Below are positions 13,979-24,700 of a stretch of 64,000 nt of DNA, one piece after another. The DNA comes from an uncultured Bacteroidota bacterium (lineage in GTDB: Bacteria > Bacteroidota > Bacteroidia > Bacteroidales > P3): assembly GCA_902774845.1 (NCBI GenBank), contig CACYJU010000006.1:1-64000 (forward strand), read 5' to 3'. Made by a program: the position numbers and the translations under genes. Positions within the stretch are counted from its first letter, which is position 1. Each line of letters begins with the position of its first letter. The notes under the pieces are model-generated. The model had not been told where the DNA came from. It made no database searches and saw only the letters and a list, made by a program, of their open reading frames with translations.

Positions 13979-16360
13979 TTACTGGGCGTCTCTTACCAGG
14001 CGGACGGAGTTGGCGTTATAGTAGCTGTGGTTCCAATCGATCGAGAACTGGCCATCCTCGAAATTGAGCACTCTCGGAAGATAGCCGGTGCCCTCTTCGA
14101 CAAGGCTCACGGTGCTGGTGTAATAGCGACCTATGAGTCCGGCCGAATGGTAATAGTCGGTATCGGTCCTATATCCGGCAGCGGGCAGGAAGATGCATCC
14201 ATTAGCCTCAAGCAACGTCCACTGTGTCGAGTTGTAGGTGTTGGTCGCATAGGTGGTGCTTGTCGCATTGATGCCCGTCGGCAAGGTGACAGCGTCGGGA
14301 TGGTCGTAGACGTCGGGGAAGATGATGAGGCCATTGACACCGTTCACGTTCGCCTTGACAAATCGGGCATTCTCCACGCCGTTTACGGTGGAGGCGCTAC
14401 GAGCGAAATAGAGGTACTCCTGCTCGCTGCGGGTCATAACCCTCCACATGTTGGGTGCATTTCCGCCGTTAGAGATGGCGTTGAAGACACCCCAGTCGGC
14501 ATTCTTATAGGTTCCCGTAAGGTTGTTTCCTGCAGAGCTGCCAGGCCAATAATGGACTCCCGTCGTGCTGGTTGAATAGGGCTGGTAGGCTGTGGCGCCG
14601 CTGTTCCAGCCGCTGGTGCCGAATCCGAAGAGGTCGATCCAGCCAGCGTAAGAGGGCGAGATGGTGCCAGAGGAGATGTAGTCGTACTGATGGTCGGCAA
14701 AACGCCATGTGCCCTCAGCGGTGCCGCCGGTGGCCACAGCGTGGGTTCCGGCGATCTGGTATTGAAGGTTGCCTTTCGAGAAACGGATCTGCCTGCCGGC
14801 ACCCACCGAGAAGAGGGAGGCCGACTCACCTATGGCATCGAAAGGTCCGATGGCCAGATAGAGGGTGTCGACACTCGGGCAGCCATCGCCGTTAGTGTAT
14901 TCGTAGGTGTACCTTCCAGACAGTTCGTAGGTGGTCGAATGCCAAGTGTAGGAGACCTCGGAGGTCGTCATCACCTCGACATTATGAGTGCCATAATACA
15001 TGGTAAGGTTCAGGGTCACCACGCTGTCGCATCCAGCAGCGTTGGTGAGCGTCTGAGTTGCCGAGCTCTCCGAAGCGGTGTATGTGTTGCCGTCGATCCA
15101 GGTAAAGCTATCGCAACCGTTCTGCACGTCGGTGGCGGCGTTGCTGACGTTGATGACCAGATGGAGGGTGTCGGTGCTGGCGCACCCGTCGAGGTTGGTG
15201 TAGTTGTGGGTATAGGTGCCGCTGGCGTTGTAGGTGGTGCCATGCCAGAGGTAGCTGTCGCAAGAGGTCTGGCTCTCAGCGTTATAGGTGCCGCTGTCGA
15301 TGGTGAGATGGAGGGTCAGGATGCTGTCGAAACCCAAGAAGTTGCGAAGGATATGGCGATAGTCGCCCGAGGCGGTATACTCGGTACCGTACCAGTTGAA
15401 CCGATCGCATGCGATAGCCGTAGTGTCACCCTCGCTCCTACCGAGGATAGCGATGATGCTGTCCTGATAATGGACTATCGAATCGTAGACGTGGGTGATG
15501 GAGTCGAACCGATGATTCCAGTCGTTTATCACATCGTTGAGGGTGCGCAGGTTGACCGCATCAAGGTCGTCGGTGGGGTCGCTCACCTGCTTAATCTGGG
15601 TGTTGGCCGCATTGCCGATGGCGGCGACATCGGCGAGCGACTGCGACTCAGAGGTGAGGTATCCAGCATCGTTGTCCAGCTCGCTCACCGCCGTCGGGAT
15701 AGTCGGGGTGTTGATGAGGTCGTTATAGTCGTTGGTACCCCCTATTGCGGGCAACTTCACGAAGCTGCCACCCGTCAAGAAAATAGTGTCGTTGCTGATG
15801 CTCAAAACCTGCATCTCCTCATAGGAAGTGAGGAATCCAGCATCGTTCTCCAGCTCGCTGGTCCTGGTCGGGATGGTCGGGGTGTTGATAAGGTCGTTAT
15901 AGTCTTTATCCCATTCAGTGAAAAGAGGGTCAAGTTCATCAAAGTTGACTCCACTTATAATGCTGTCTGCGACACAAGCCCTCAACGCATAAGGCACGCT
16001 AGTCAGCTGTTGGACTATAGTCAAGGTATAGTTTGACCCACCTGTCGGATCAACCTCACTCTTGATGAAGAAAGGACCTGCCGCCCAGTCGATACCTTCG
16101 AGGCTATTGGACGAAGAGCCTATCGTCACGGTGAAGAGACCGTTGGCGTTGGTGGTCACCGTCTGACGGTCGCTGTAGACAGCCGTCCCGTTCTCGGAAC
16201 CCTGAAGGATGGAGATCTGCACTCCCACGTCGCCGTTGCAGACGAGCCGTCCGGTGGCGTCCCTGACTACAGCTTGATAGGTCATCAACTGCGGCGCCTG
16301 GGCTTTTGCCGACAAACCGCCTAAAACCGCCGCAATTAAAAAGAGCATTACTTTTTTCAT
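13979..16360 (-). CDS. Chimeric secreted protein: tail-fibre-like repeats, CDxxxW repeats, C-terminal FISUMP-like domain
   Basis: A 793-residue exported protein (signal peptide MKKVMLFLIAAVLGGLSAKA; start 16360 chosen because it begins the signal). The N-terminal domain (YQAVVRDATGRLV...LTSVPYALRA) is followed by two copies of a motif like phage tail-fibre linkers, DYNDLINTPTIP...SELxNDAG. A short coiled-coil-like segment comes next, then four repeats of about 40 residues with CDSYLW...GCASTDTLHLVI. The C-terminal 270 residues start FSVGAGRQIRFSKGNLQY and end NANSVRLVRDAQ, resembling domains of Bacteroidota surface proteins near the Fibrobacter major paralogous family. The CDxxxW repeats are shared with both giant proteins upstream. 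No T9SS sorting domain is seen. Role unknown, probably surface interaction. Confidence 0.75.
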   Translation of the reverse strand: MKKVMLFLIAAVLGGLSAKAQAPQLMTYQAVVRDATGRLVCNGDVGVQISILQGSENGTAVYSDRQTVTTNANGLFTVTIGSSSNSLEGIDWAAGPFFIKSEVDPTGGSNYTLTIVQQLTSVPYALRACVADSIISGVNFDELDPLFTEWDKDYNDLINTPTIPTRTSELENDAGFLTSYEEMQVLSISNDTIFLTGGSFVKLPAIGGTNDYNDLINTPTIPTAVSELDNDAGYLTSESQSLADVAAIGNAANTQIKQVSDPTDDLDAVNLRTLNDVINDWNHRFDSITHVYDSIVHYQDSIIAILGRSEGDTTAIACDRFNWYGTEYTASGDYRHILRNFLGFDSILTLHLTIDSGTYNAESQTSCDSYLWHGTTYNASGTYTHNYTNLDGCASTDTLHLVINVSNAATDVQNGCDSFTWIDGNTYTASESSATQTLTNAAGCDSVVTLNLTMYYGTHNVEVMTTSEVSYTWHSTTYELSGRYTYEYTNGDGCPSVDTLYLAIGPFDAIGESASLFSVGAGRQIRFSKGNLQYQIAGTHAVATGGTAEGTWRFADHQYDYISSGTISPSYAGWIDLFGFGTSGWNSGATAYQPYSTSTTGVHYWPGSSAGNNLTGTYKNADWGVFNAISNGGNAPNMWRVMTRSEQEYLYFARSASTVNGVENARFVKANVNGVNGLIIFPDVYDHPDAVTLPTGINATSTTYATNTYNSTQWTLLEANGCIFLPAAGYRTDTDYYHSAGLIGRYYTSTVSLVEEGTGYLPRVLNFEDGQFSIDWNHSYYNANSVRLVRDAQ

Positions 16361-16370
16361 GTATGGATGT

Positions 16371-16458
16371 ATTTTTTTATTGCTTGATTGCTTTATTGCT
16401 TGATTGCCTGAATTCATTTGTCCAATCACTAATCACTAATCACTAATCACTAATCACC
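16371..16458. repeat. 8-bp and 7-bp repeats between two surface genes
   Basis: TTGATTGC units (8 bp) followed by four TAATCAC units (7 bp). Confidence 0.9.
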
Positions 16459-16461
16459 AAC

Positions 16462-16953
16462 TCACATCTTCACTATCCTATAACTGTTTTCAGAGCGACC
16501 CACGGAGAGGCGCAGCACATAGCTGCCCGAGACATAATCCTTCATCTCGATGTTCTGTTCCGACCCTTGGAACCGTCCTTTCTGCAGCAGTTTTCCATCG
16601 ATGCTATAAAGCTCGTAGTTCATATCCTGGACATCGTTTCCTATGCTCACAGTAATCTTGTCGGCGGTGGGGTTGGGATAGACGCTGACGTCGAAATCGA
16701 GAACCTGCACACCGTCAATCTTCAACTCCTCGATGGTATATGTCTGCTGGACACCCTCACGCAGGTTAGCCGCCTTAGCGCTGGCGTTGGTCACCTTGCT
16801 GTATGCGGTCATAACTGCCGGCTGTCCCATCGTGTAGCTCATGCTTCCGTTTGAGCCGCTGACGTCGCCTCCGGCAATCCCGAAGGTCGACTGCGCCATA
16901 AGGCCGACACCCGGCAGTAACAATGCTACAATAAGAAGTGCTTTTTTATTCAT
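16462..16953 (-). CDS. Small T9SS type A sorting-domain protein
   Basis: A 163-residue secreted protein. A signal peptide (MNKKALLIVALLLPGVGLMA) is followed by a short domain with SGSNGSMSYTMGQ, and from about residue 86 by a complete type A C-terminal sorting domain: VSVYPNPTADKITVSI, YELYSIDGKLLQKGRF and YVLRLSVGRSENSYRIVKM. This predicts outer-membrane export through the type IX system and surface attachment. The cargo part is only about 60 residues, so the protein is mostly sorting signal. The SNGSMSYTMGQ domain is frequent in Bacteroidota proteins that precede large surface proteins; its function is not known to me. Confidence 0.85.
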   Translation of the reverse strand: MNKKALLIVALLLPGVGLMAQSTFGIAGGDVSGSNGSMSYTMGQPAVMTAYSKVTNASAKAANLREGVQQTYTIEELKIDGVQVLDFDVSVYPNPTADKITVSIGNDVQDMNYELYSIDGKLLQKGRFQGSEQNIEMKDYVSGSYVLRLSVGRSENSYRIVKM

Positions 16954-16954
16954 A

Positions 16955-17038
16955 ATATGGTGTATGGGTGTAATGGTGTAGGGGTGTAAAGGTGTAAAGG
17001 TGTAATGCGTGAATGCGTGAATGTGTTAGTGTTTTGGA
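16955..17038. repeat. 8-9-bp repeats (GTGTAATGG, GCGTGAAT)
   Basis: Tandem GTGTAAAGG/GTGTAATGG units run into GCGTGAAT/GTGTTAGT units between two surface genes. Confidence 0.88.
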
Positions 17039-17043
17039 TGCGG

Positions 17044-18033
17044 TCACTGTTCACTCTTGTTGACTGGTTCTGTTTCTTCGGGAGCTGGGGTCTGTTCCGG
17101 TTCGCCCTCGGGTTCCTCCTCATCTGAGGCTTCAACGTCCAGGTAGTTCTTCTTTGTTTCCCACGACTCCTCTCCTTTGTTCTTGTCTTTTTTCTTCCGT
17201 TTCGACTTGACCACCTCTTCGTCGTCCTCATCCTCCTCGTCTTCCATAAAGCCGTCGTCCTCATCCTCGTCGTCGTCCAGCCAGAGGTCGTCTTTTTTCT
17301 GATGCTGCATAACATGGCCTATCTCCTTGCCGAAGGGGACACCCATACGCAAGGTCACCTCCAAACCGCGACTCAGACGCTGGTCCAATGCCGGCAGCTG
17401 GTCAAGGCTGGGATTCAGCACGGTGACATCGCCACTCTGCTCCCTACGGGAAAAGCTATTAGAAAAACCCCAGTTGTAGCCCACCTCGCCCGAAAGGATG
17501 ATGGTCCATCCGAAGCCATAAATCGGGTATTCCAAGCCAGCACCACAGAAGATGCCGAAGTCATGCGTCCTCATGCTGCTCCGCGAGAGCTGCATCGCGA
17601 TGTCGCCCGTGTAGTAATCGGTATACTCGACGCCGCCGTCCATCACCACGTTCCATACCGGCGCCGCGATGATGTAAGGCGAAAGCAAGGTCTTCTTTAT
17701 GGTGAAGTTGTACAGCAAGCCCAGACGGGTGTCGATGCAGTTTGCCCTCAGGCGGTAGTGGACATCCTCCCATTCGAGGTCGGCGCCCTTGCCAGCATAA
17801 GCCACCTCAGGTCGGAGGGAGAATCCCACCTTGGTGCGGAACTGAAGCCAGGCACCAGCCACCGCGTTCACGGTCATCTTGTGGTGGTAGACGTAATAGA
17901 TGGGGGCCGTAAGACGGTAGTCACCCATGCTGACGCCAGCCTTCACACCTCCACAGAACATCTGGAGGGGATGCTCCACCTGAGCCGAAGCGCCATAGGA
18001 CAAAAGCATCACGAAGGCCAGAGCGGCCGTCAA
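17044..18033 (-). CDS. PorT-like outer-membrane beta-barrel protein with long acidic tail
   Basis: A 329-residue protein with a signal peptide ending SYGASAQ and then alternating amphipathic strands typical of an eight-stranded OMP_b-brl/PorT-family barrel (FCGGVKAGVSMGDYRL, SLRPEVAYAGKGADLEW, RLGLLYNFTIK, GAGLEYPIYGFGWTIILSGEVGYNWGF). The last 90 residues are not barrel but highly charged: runs of Asp/Glu (DDDEDEDDGFMEDEEDEDDEE), a Lys-rich patch and a Glu/Pro tail. No ATG starts the frame; a TTG at 18033 does, and an in-frame ATA-AAG-TTC nine codons upstream would give a fuller signal (IKFISRFRL). Placed between T9SS proteins, it may anchor or assist them; this is inference. Confidence 0.7.
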   Translation of the reverse strand: MTAALAFVMLLSYGASAQVEHPLQMFCGGVKAGVSMGDYRLTAPIYYVYHHKMTVNAVAGAWLQFRTKVGFSLRPEVAYAGKGADLEWEDVHYRLRANCIDTRLGLLYNFTIKKTLLSPYIIAAPVWNVVMDGGVEYTDYYTGDIAMQLSRSSMRTHDFGIFCGAGLEYPIYGFGWTIILSGEVGYNWGFSNSFSRREQSGDVTVLNPSLDQLPALDQRLSRGLEVTLRMGVPFGKEIGHVMQHQKKDDLWLDDDEDEDDGFMEDEEDEDDEEVVKSKRKKKDKNKGEESWETKKNYLDVEASDEEEPEGEPEQTPAPEETEPVNKSEQ

Positions 18034-18054
18034 CCTAAACCTTGATATGAACTT

Positions 18055-18081
18055 TATAGAATGCGTGATTGCTTGAATGCG
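18055..18081. repeat. Short 8-bp repeats
   Basis: GCGTGATT, GCTTGAAT and GCGTTAAT units before the stop of the lipoprotein gene. Confidence 0.7.
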
Positions 18082-18681
18082 TTAATGTGTTAGTTTGTTT
18101 TCCGCCGACAGTCCGTCGCCGTCTTTAAAGACCCTGTAGCTGTCGGGCTCTATGATGACTCCGTTCTCGTCACGTTTGTCTCGCATCACGATGGCGTACG
18201 AATAGTCTTTTATCCCGTTCTCCTGCTTTATGCCAGAGATGACAGTCACCATATCACAGCTCCAACCCAGAGTTTCGTCCATAGCTTTCTCTATCGTGTA
18301 GACCGTGATCTTCTCCCCCTCCCCTATGACGTGAGCCTCCTTGGTGGCACCCGTCGCGTTATCCTGCCATTCGCTGTAGCTCGCCACATTGCGTCCGTTT
18401 TGGTCAGCCACCACCCACTTCATATCATAGAACTCGCCGGCAAAACCGTCGGAGGCATAGACCAACTTCACAGGCGAAACCATATACTCACCGTCTACAT
18501 TCACCGGCGTGAAGCCTTCGTATATCGGCATATACTGACGCAGAGAATCCTGCTCGTCCAACGACAAGACCCTCTCGGGTATCCTGTCGTTCAATACCGG
18601 CAGCAAGATAGTCTCTCCCGTGTCTTTCATGCACGATGCCAAAAGCAGGCACGCAGCGGCGATATATAGACTTTTTTTCAT
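18082..18681 (-). CDS. Hypothetical lipoprotein in the surface locus
   Basis: A 199-residue lipoprotein: signal MKKSLYIAAACLLLASC with lipobox Cys at residue 17, followed by MKDTGETILLP. The mature part contains beta-rich sequence (MVSPVKLVYASDGFAGEFYDMKWVVADQNGRNV, EKITVYTIEKAMDE) and a SYAIVMRDKRDENGVIIEPDSYRVF segment. No family was recognised. It begins 47 bp after the stop of the 14-kb giant gene and shares its strand and the next barrel gene's, so it may be part of the same surface apparatus. Confidence 0.75.
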   Translation of the reverse strand: MKKSLYIAAACLLLASCMKDTGETILLPVLNDRIPERVLSLDEQDSLRQYMPIYEGFTPVNVDGEYMVSPVKLVYASDGFAGEFYDMKWVVADQNGRNVASYSEWQDNATGATKEAHVIGEGEKITVYTIEKAMDETLGWSCDMVTVISGIKQENGIKDYSYAIVMRDKRDENGVIIEPDSYRVFKDGDGLSAENKLTH

Positions 18682-18727
18682 TGCGGGAATTCGCTATTGT
18701 GTTAATCTGTTAGTGTGTTTGCGTTTC

Positions 18728-21700
18728 TTATCTCAACAGGAGTACCTGACCCACGATCTCGTGAGTCACGTCGGGATAGACCTCGGTGACGTAGATGATG
18801 CGGTAGACGTAGCTGCCCATCTCACAAGGCGTGCCGTTGTGTGCACCATCCCACCATTCGTTGATGTTATCGGTGCGGAACACGAGTGCACCACTGCGGT
18901 TGTAGATATCCATCTTGAACGAGGTGATACCCGTGCCGACAGCACCGAACTTACGGTTGATCTTCAGGTCGGGCGTGAAGACATTGGGTACATAGAGCGC
19001 CTCGCGCAACATCGGAACCACAACACGGGCGGTGTCGGTACACTGTTCGGTACCCACAATCAGCACCACCACCATCGAGTCGTTATCCTCGTTGGCGACT
19101 CCCGAGATCTCGCTCTCGTCGCCATAGAAGAATCCGTCGACATACCACTGACGCCAGGTCTCGGTCTTGGTCTTGTCGACCGCCGACCAGTCAAGCAGTT
19201 CGTGGTAGAGTGCCACCGGGGTGACCTCCATAGTGGCGTCGACAACCGAAACAGGCTCAAGCGAGATGGTGTCAGACACAGCGCACTGCATCAGTCCTTC
19301 ATATCCAGCCAGGACGGTGAAGTGGGTGTAGCGGTCGGGTGTGACAGTTACCGCACGGTTGTTGGCCTGGTATTCCAGATCTGCGAGCGAAGGCACCGAA
19401 CGCCACTGGAAGGCGGTGGCCTGAGTCTGAGCCGTGAGGGTGTAGTTGGCAAGGTTGCAGTCGTATTCGACATCGATATGCACCGGCGGACGCGGCACCA
19501 CCAAGAGGTAGAGCGTTATCACGCTGTCGCATCCGTTAGAGCTGGAGATAGTCTGCTCGTAGGTGCCGGTCGACACAAGCATGCGGTTGAAGAACATATA
19601 GTTCTCACCGTCGCAGATGGTGTCGCCGTAGAAGGTAGCCTGACTGTAGTGGATGGTGAGGTGCAGGTGCAGCAAGCTGTCGCAACCATAGCGGTCGGTC
19701 ATCATGTATTCTGCCTCCGCACTACTGTCGAACGACTGACCGTACCACTCGTAGTGGTCACACGACGAAGCGGTGATGTCGGTCTCCGAAGGCTGATGTA
19801 CGGTGAGCGTGTAGGTGTCGTTGACCGAGCATCCGTTGGCGTCGACGAAGGTCACCATGTAGGTGGTGGTCTGTGCCGGCGATGCCACAGCCGTAGAGCC
19901 GTTGATGGTCAATCCAGTGGTGGGCGACCAGATGTAGTCTTGCTCGCCGTTGGCCGACGAAGCCTGAGCCTCGAGGGTCACCTCCTGACCGAGACACATC
20001 TCGTCCTCCTGGACGGTCTGTCCGTTCTCGTCGCGGCTTACCAGATCCATAGCAATGTATGAACCAGGTATGACGATGTCGACGTAAGCGGTGTCGCGGT
20101 TCTGGCAGGCGTCACGCACGATGAGGCGCACACGGATGATGGTGTCGGTCAGCGGCTGCATGAAACGCTGCAGACTTGAGGGCGACTGCTCGACGAAGAA
20201 GAAGTTGCCAGAGCAGTTCTCGCTAGCCACGTCGGTGGTCACCTGCATGGTTGCTGACGAGAGGTCGGGCATGCTGTACTGGCAGTTGCCCATAGCCACC
20301 GAGTTGGTGACTCCCATGTTGACCAGAGCGTTCACATCAATATGCGGTGCTACTGTATCGTGCACGTTGTAACGGAAGTTCCATTCAAACACCACGCCGT
20401 CGCAGTCGACGAAGTTATACTTGTAGTTTCTCCAACCGTCGCAGTCGGTACCTCCCTGGGTAACCACAGCCGTAGGAGTGGCTATCGGACGTCCACAGAC
20501 ATCCTCGACCGTAGGCACTGGGAAGTTTTCAAGTGCGTCGGCAAAGCAAGCCACGTTGCCCGAAGTCGGAGGTTCGACTCCCACGATATGCGGCAAGGTG
20601 GTGTGGTGCACCACGTAGGTGTAGACCCAGTCGTGGGTGTTGCCTGCACAGTCGGTATAGGTATAGGTGTAGACTATATTACCGTGACAGCTGTTGTTGG
20701 ACACATAGTCAGAGCTGTCGATGGACATCGATACCGGACTCAGGACATCGCCGCACTCGTTGACCACAACAGGAAGTGTGGGCTGCATGGCAGGCGAGTT
20801 GACATCGTAGCACTCGACGGTCTCAGTGGTAGTCACCGTCGGGAAGGTGAAGTCGGGAGCAGACACATTATAGATGTAGTTCCAAGTGTAGGTCTCACCG
20901 TGGACGGTGTAGTGATACTCGTATGTTATCACACCGCAGGTGTCGTTATAGTCGACAGAGTATACGATAGTCGAGTCGTTGTTGAACGGTATCGTCTCGC
21001 CGCATACCACAATGTCAGGACGCTGGCTTGCGGTAGGACGGGTAGCATAAGAGACGCAGTTCACATCGCGGGTGCTGTCGGCAGGAGCCTGGAACGGCTC
21101 GGGACGCACGTCGCAGACATAGTACCAGTCGTAGGTACGACCGTCGCAGTCGGTGTAGCGATAGAGATACGACACATAACCCGAATCGTGGGCATTGAGA
21201 TAGGAGGTGCGGCTTATCGAGTCGGGCACTATCACATCGCCACAGTGGTTGGTCAACGTATCGGGTTGTGGTTGATAATCCATAGCTGCGTTGGCGCAGA
21301 CATAGGAGACGGTGTCGTTGTCCGGCACTATGAGTTCGGGATGGACAATATAACGAGTGTATGTGAGAGTGTCGCTCAACGTACCGGAGCAGTCGGTATA
21401 GACATAGCGGAAGGTGCGGTTACCAGTACAGTTATTCGGGTCACCGTTGGTGTGGGTATCCACCGAATCGATAACTGGGACTAGCTGCACTCCGCAAGCG
21501 TCGACCACAACGGGAGTCTGGTTGGGACGGCCAGCCGAGTCGAAGCAAGGCACCGTATCGTGATCAGGCGAGAAGCCCTGTACCACCGTCGGCATCAAAG
21601 CCTTGTCTATATAATAGGTGAACGACCAGTGGTATACCAACTCGTTGGATGGGTCATCGGTTCCAGGTATGTAGGACGGGTCGTAGTAGTTGTAGTTGTA

Positions 21701-24700
21701 AATAACCGTATCCTTACAGTTGTGGTTGGTCCTCACTATCGAAGAGTCAGCGTAGGGTTCGAGCACTCCTCCGCAGACATCTATCACACGCGGCATCTCA
21801 GGACGCACCACGAGTGTGTCGCAGTTGACGTGTGCTTCAGTAGACACCGGAGGATTGCCCACCTCGGGCGACTGGAACGGGTTGGTGTGACGTACGACGG
21901 TATAGACAAAGTTCCAGTCGAACTCGTTACCCGCACAGTCGGTATATATATAGTGGTACGTGCGAGTGCCGGTCACCGTGTCGTGTGCCGCATTGGCCAT
22001 AGTGTCGGCGTAGGTCACCAGGCGCGGGCTCAACGTATCACCGCACACCGAAACTATCACCGGAAGGTCGTTGCCTGTGATGGTGTCGCCATCGACGAAA
22101 CACTCAACGTTCTCGGTCGTTCTGGCAAACTGGTGAGTAATGGGGTTCTCAACCTCGTAAGGAGCCGTAGTCGGAAGCACCACATGGGTGAAACTCCACA
22201 CCAAGGTATCTCCACCACAGTCGGCATAGGTATAGTTGTATACGATGTTACCGGTGCAGTAGTTGTGAGCCACATAGTCGGAGCTGTCGATAACCAAGGT
22301 CGGAGCGTTAGTCGACGCGGAGTTGATGGTGTCGCCACAGCTGTTGATCACCACAGGCAGTGTGGGAGCCGAGAGCGGCGAGCTCACATCGTAGCACTCT
22401 ATAGTGTCGCGGGTGGCCACATCGGTCGGGAAGCTGAACTCTGGCGGATCTATGGTATAGATGTAGTTCCAGGTGTACTGCTCTCCGTGGATGGTGTAAG
22501 TATAGGTGTAGGTAACCATACCGCAGGTGTCGTTAAAGTCGACCGAGAAGGTGGTGTCAGGATATTCGCCGCTATCCCACATACGGTCTTGCGGTATGCG
22601 CACACCGCAGTCGTCGATGATAGGATACTGAGCGGTGGTAGGCACCGAAGCCTGAGCCAGACAGTTCACCGTACGGCTGCTGTCGGCGGGTGCCTGGAAC
22701 ACGTCGGGACGCACGTCGCAGACATAGTACCAGTCATACTCCTGTCCGTCGCAGTCGGTATAGCGGTAGTGGTACGACACATAACCCGAATCATGGGCAT
22801 TGAGTGTCGAAGTACGCCCTATCGAGTCGGGCACTATCACGTCGCCGCAGGCGTTAGTCAGCGTGTCAGGTGACGGGACGTAGTTCATCGCCGCATTCAC
22901 GCAGGTGTACGACACGGTGTCGTTCTGCGGGATAGTCAGCGCCGGATGCTCCACATAACGTGTATACTCCCACGGAAGTATGTTGGTGTGGGTACAGTCA
23001 CGATAGCGGAAGGTGTATTTCACGTAACCGGTGCAGAGCGGATTACCACCGTTCATGTCATGATGCTCGTCCACGATAGTGTCAAACGGAGTGAGCGTGT
23101 CGTTGCAGGCATCCAGCACCACAGGCATGAGCGTAGGCAGTGTTGCATCGGCAAAGCACTCCACGGTATCCTTGTTCGGATTCACCTCCTGCACTATCAC
23201 CGGCATCTGAGTGCGGTCGATATAATAGCGGAAATACCAGTGATAAGCCAGCTCGTTAGCCGGGTTGTCGACTCCGGCTATATACGATGGGTCATAGAAG
23301 TTATAGTAGTAGGTCACCGTATCCTGGCAGTGGTGGTTGGTGCGCACAACCGACGAGTCGGCGGCAGGAGCCACCGGATTGCCACAGACGTCAACCACCG
23401 TAGGCAACTGAGGACGCACTGCAAGCGAGTCACAGGTCACATGAGCGACCGTGTCGACCAGCGAGGTGGGATTCATCGGGTCTTGCGGCACCTCTGTAGG
23501 ATTGGTGTGACGCGATACGTTGTAGCGGTAGGTCCACTCAAAGCTGTTCTCTCCAGAGCAGTCGGTGTACACATAATGATACGTGCGCGTGCCCGTGACG
23601 TTGTCATGGCTAGCGTCTGTCAGGGTGTCGGCGTAGGTAGGCATCGGAGTAGCCAAAGTGTCACCACAGACAGAGACAATCACCGGAAGGTGAGCGCCCC
23701 AGATAGTGTCGCTGTCGGCATAGCATGAGTCGAAACACTGCACTGCACCGCTGGTCGCAGCATAGTTGCCGGTGTTGATGTCAGGCAGCTCGTGAGGAGG
23801 TGTCACAGGTGCGATGATGTAGATATAGTTCCAGTCACCCGAACGGGCGCAGTCTTCGTAGTGATATGTGTAGATGACGGTGTCCTTACAGCCGTTGCTC
23901 TTGATGGTACGGACCGGACCGGTAGGAGTTATCACAGCATCGATGCCAACACATCCGGTATGAGTGACCACTGGCAGGTCTCCTATGGCAGGAGGCACCG
24001 TGTCGGCTATACACTCAAGGCTGGTATTAGTCACGTCGGCAGGTATGGTGAATGCCGGCGGGTTGTAGATGTATGCGTACGTCCAGGTATAAGTCTGAGC
24101 AAACACCTCATAGGTGCTAGTGTAGGTTATCATGTAGCAGCCACGGTCGGTGTCGACGCTATCGCGCACGAAGTCGCTGAAGACCACAGGCTCGCCACAG
24201 ACAGACTCACTCGGCTTGACAGGAGTCACTATCTGCCCCACACAGGTCACCGCCACTGTGTCGTTGGGATAGCCGTCGAAGGCAGCAGGCTTGATGACAT
24301 GCTTGCGCTGCCAGATATATTCGCGACCCGAGCAGTCAGTATACTTCCAGTTGAAGGTCACAGAACCATTACCCGTTCCGTCGACATTGATGATAGCCGA
24401 GGCGTCGGTCACGGGGTTGCCGCCGCCGTCAAGTATCGGATTACCCGATTCGTCCACCGGTATCGGAGTCACAAGACGTCCGCAAGCGTCGCGCATCTCA
24501 CCACTCGGCGTGTTGAACGACACAGCCTCCAATGCCGAGTTGGTACACGGCAGAGTGTCGACCAAGATGGTCGGATTGCTCATCGCAAGTTCTGGCAGTG
24601 TCACGTTGTATGTGAAGGTCCAGGTAGTGTCGTGACCAGCTCCCGGAGCCTCGCAGTCTTGATAGGTATAGGTGAAAGTGGTGGTATCCATACAGGTGCG

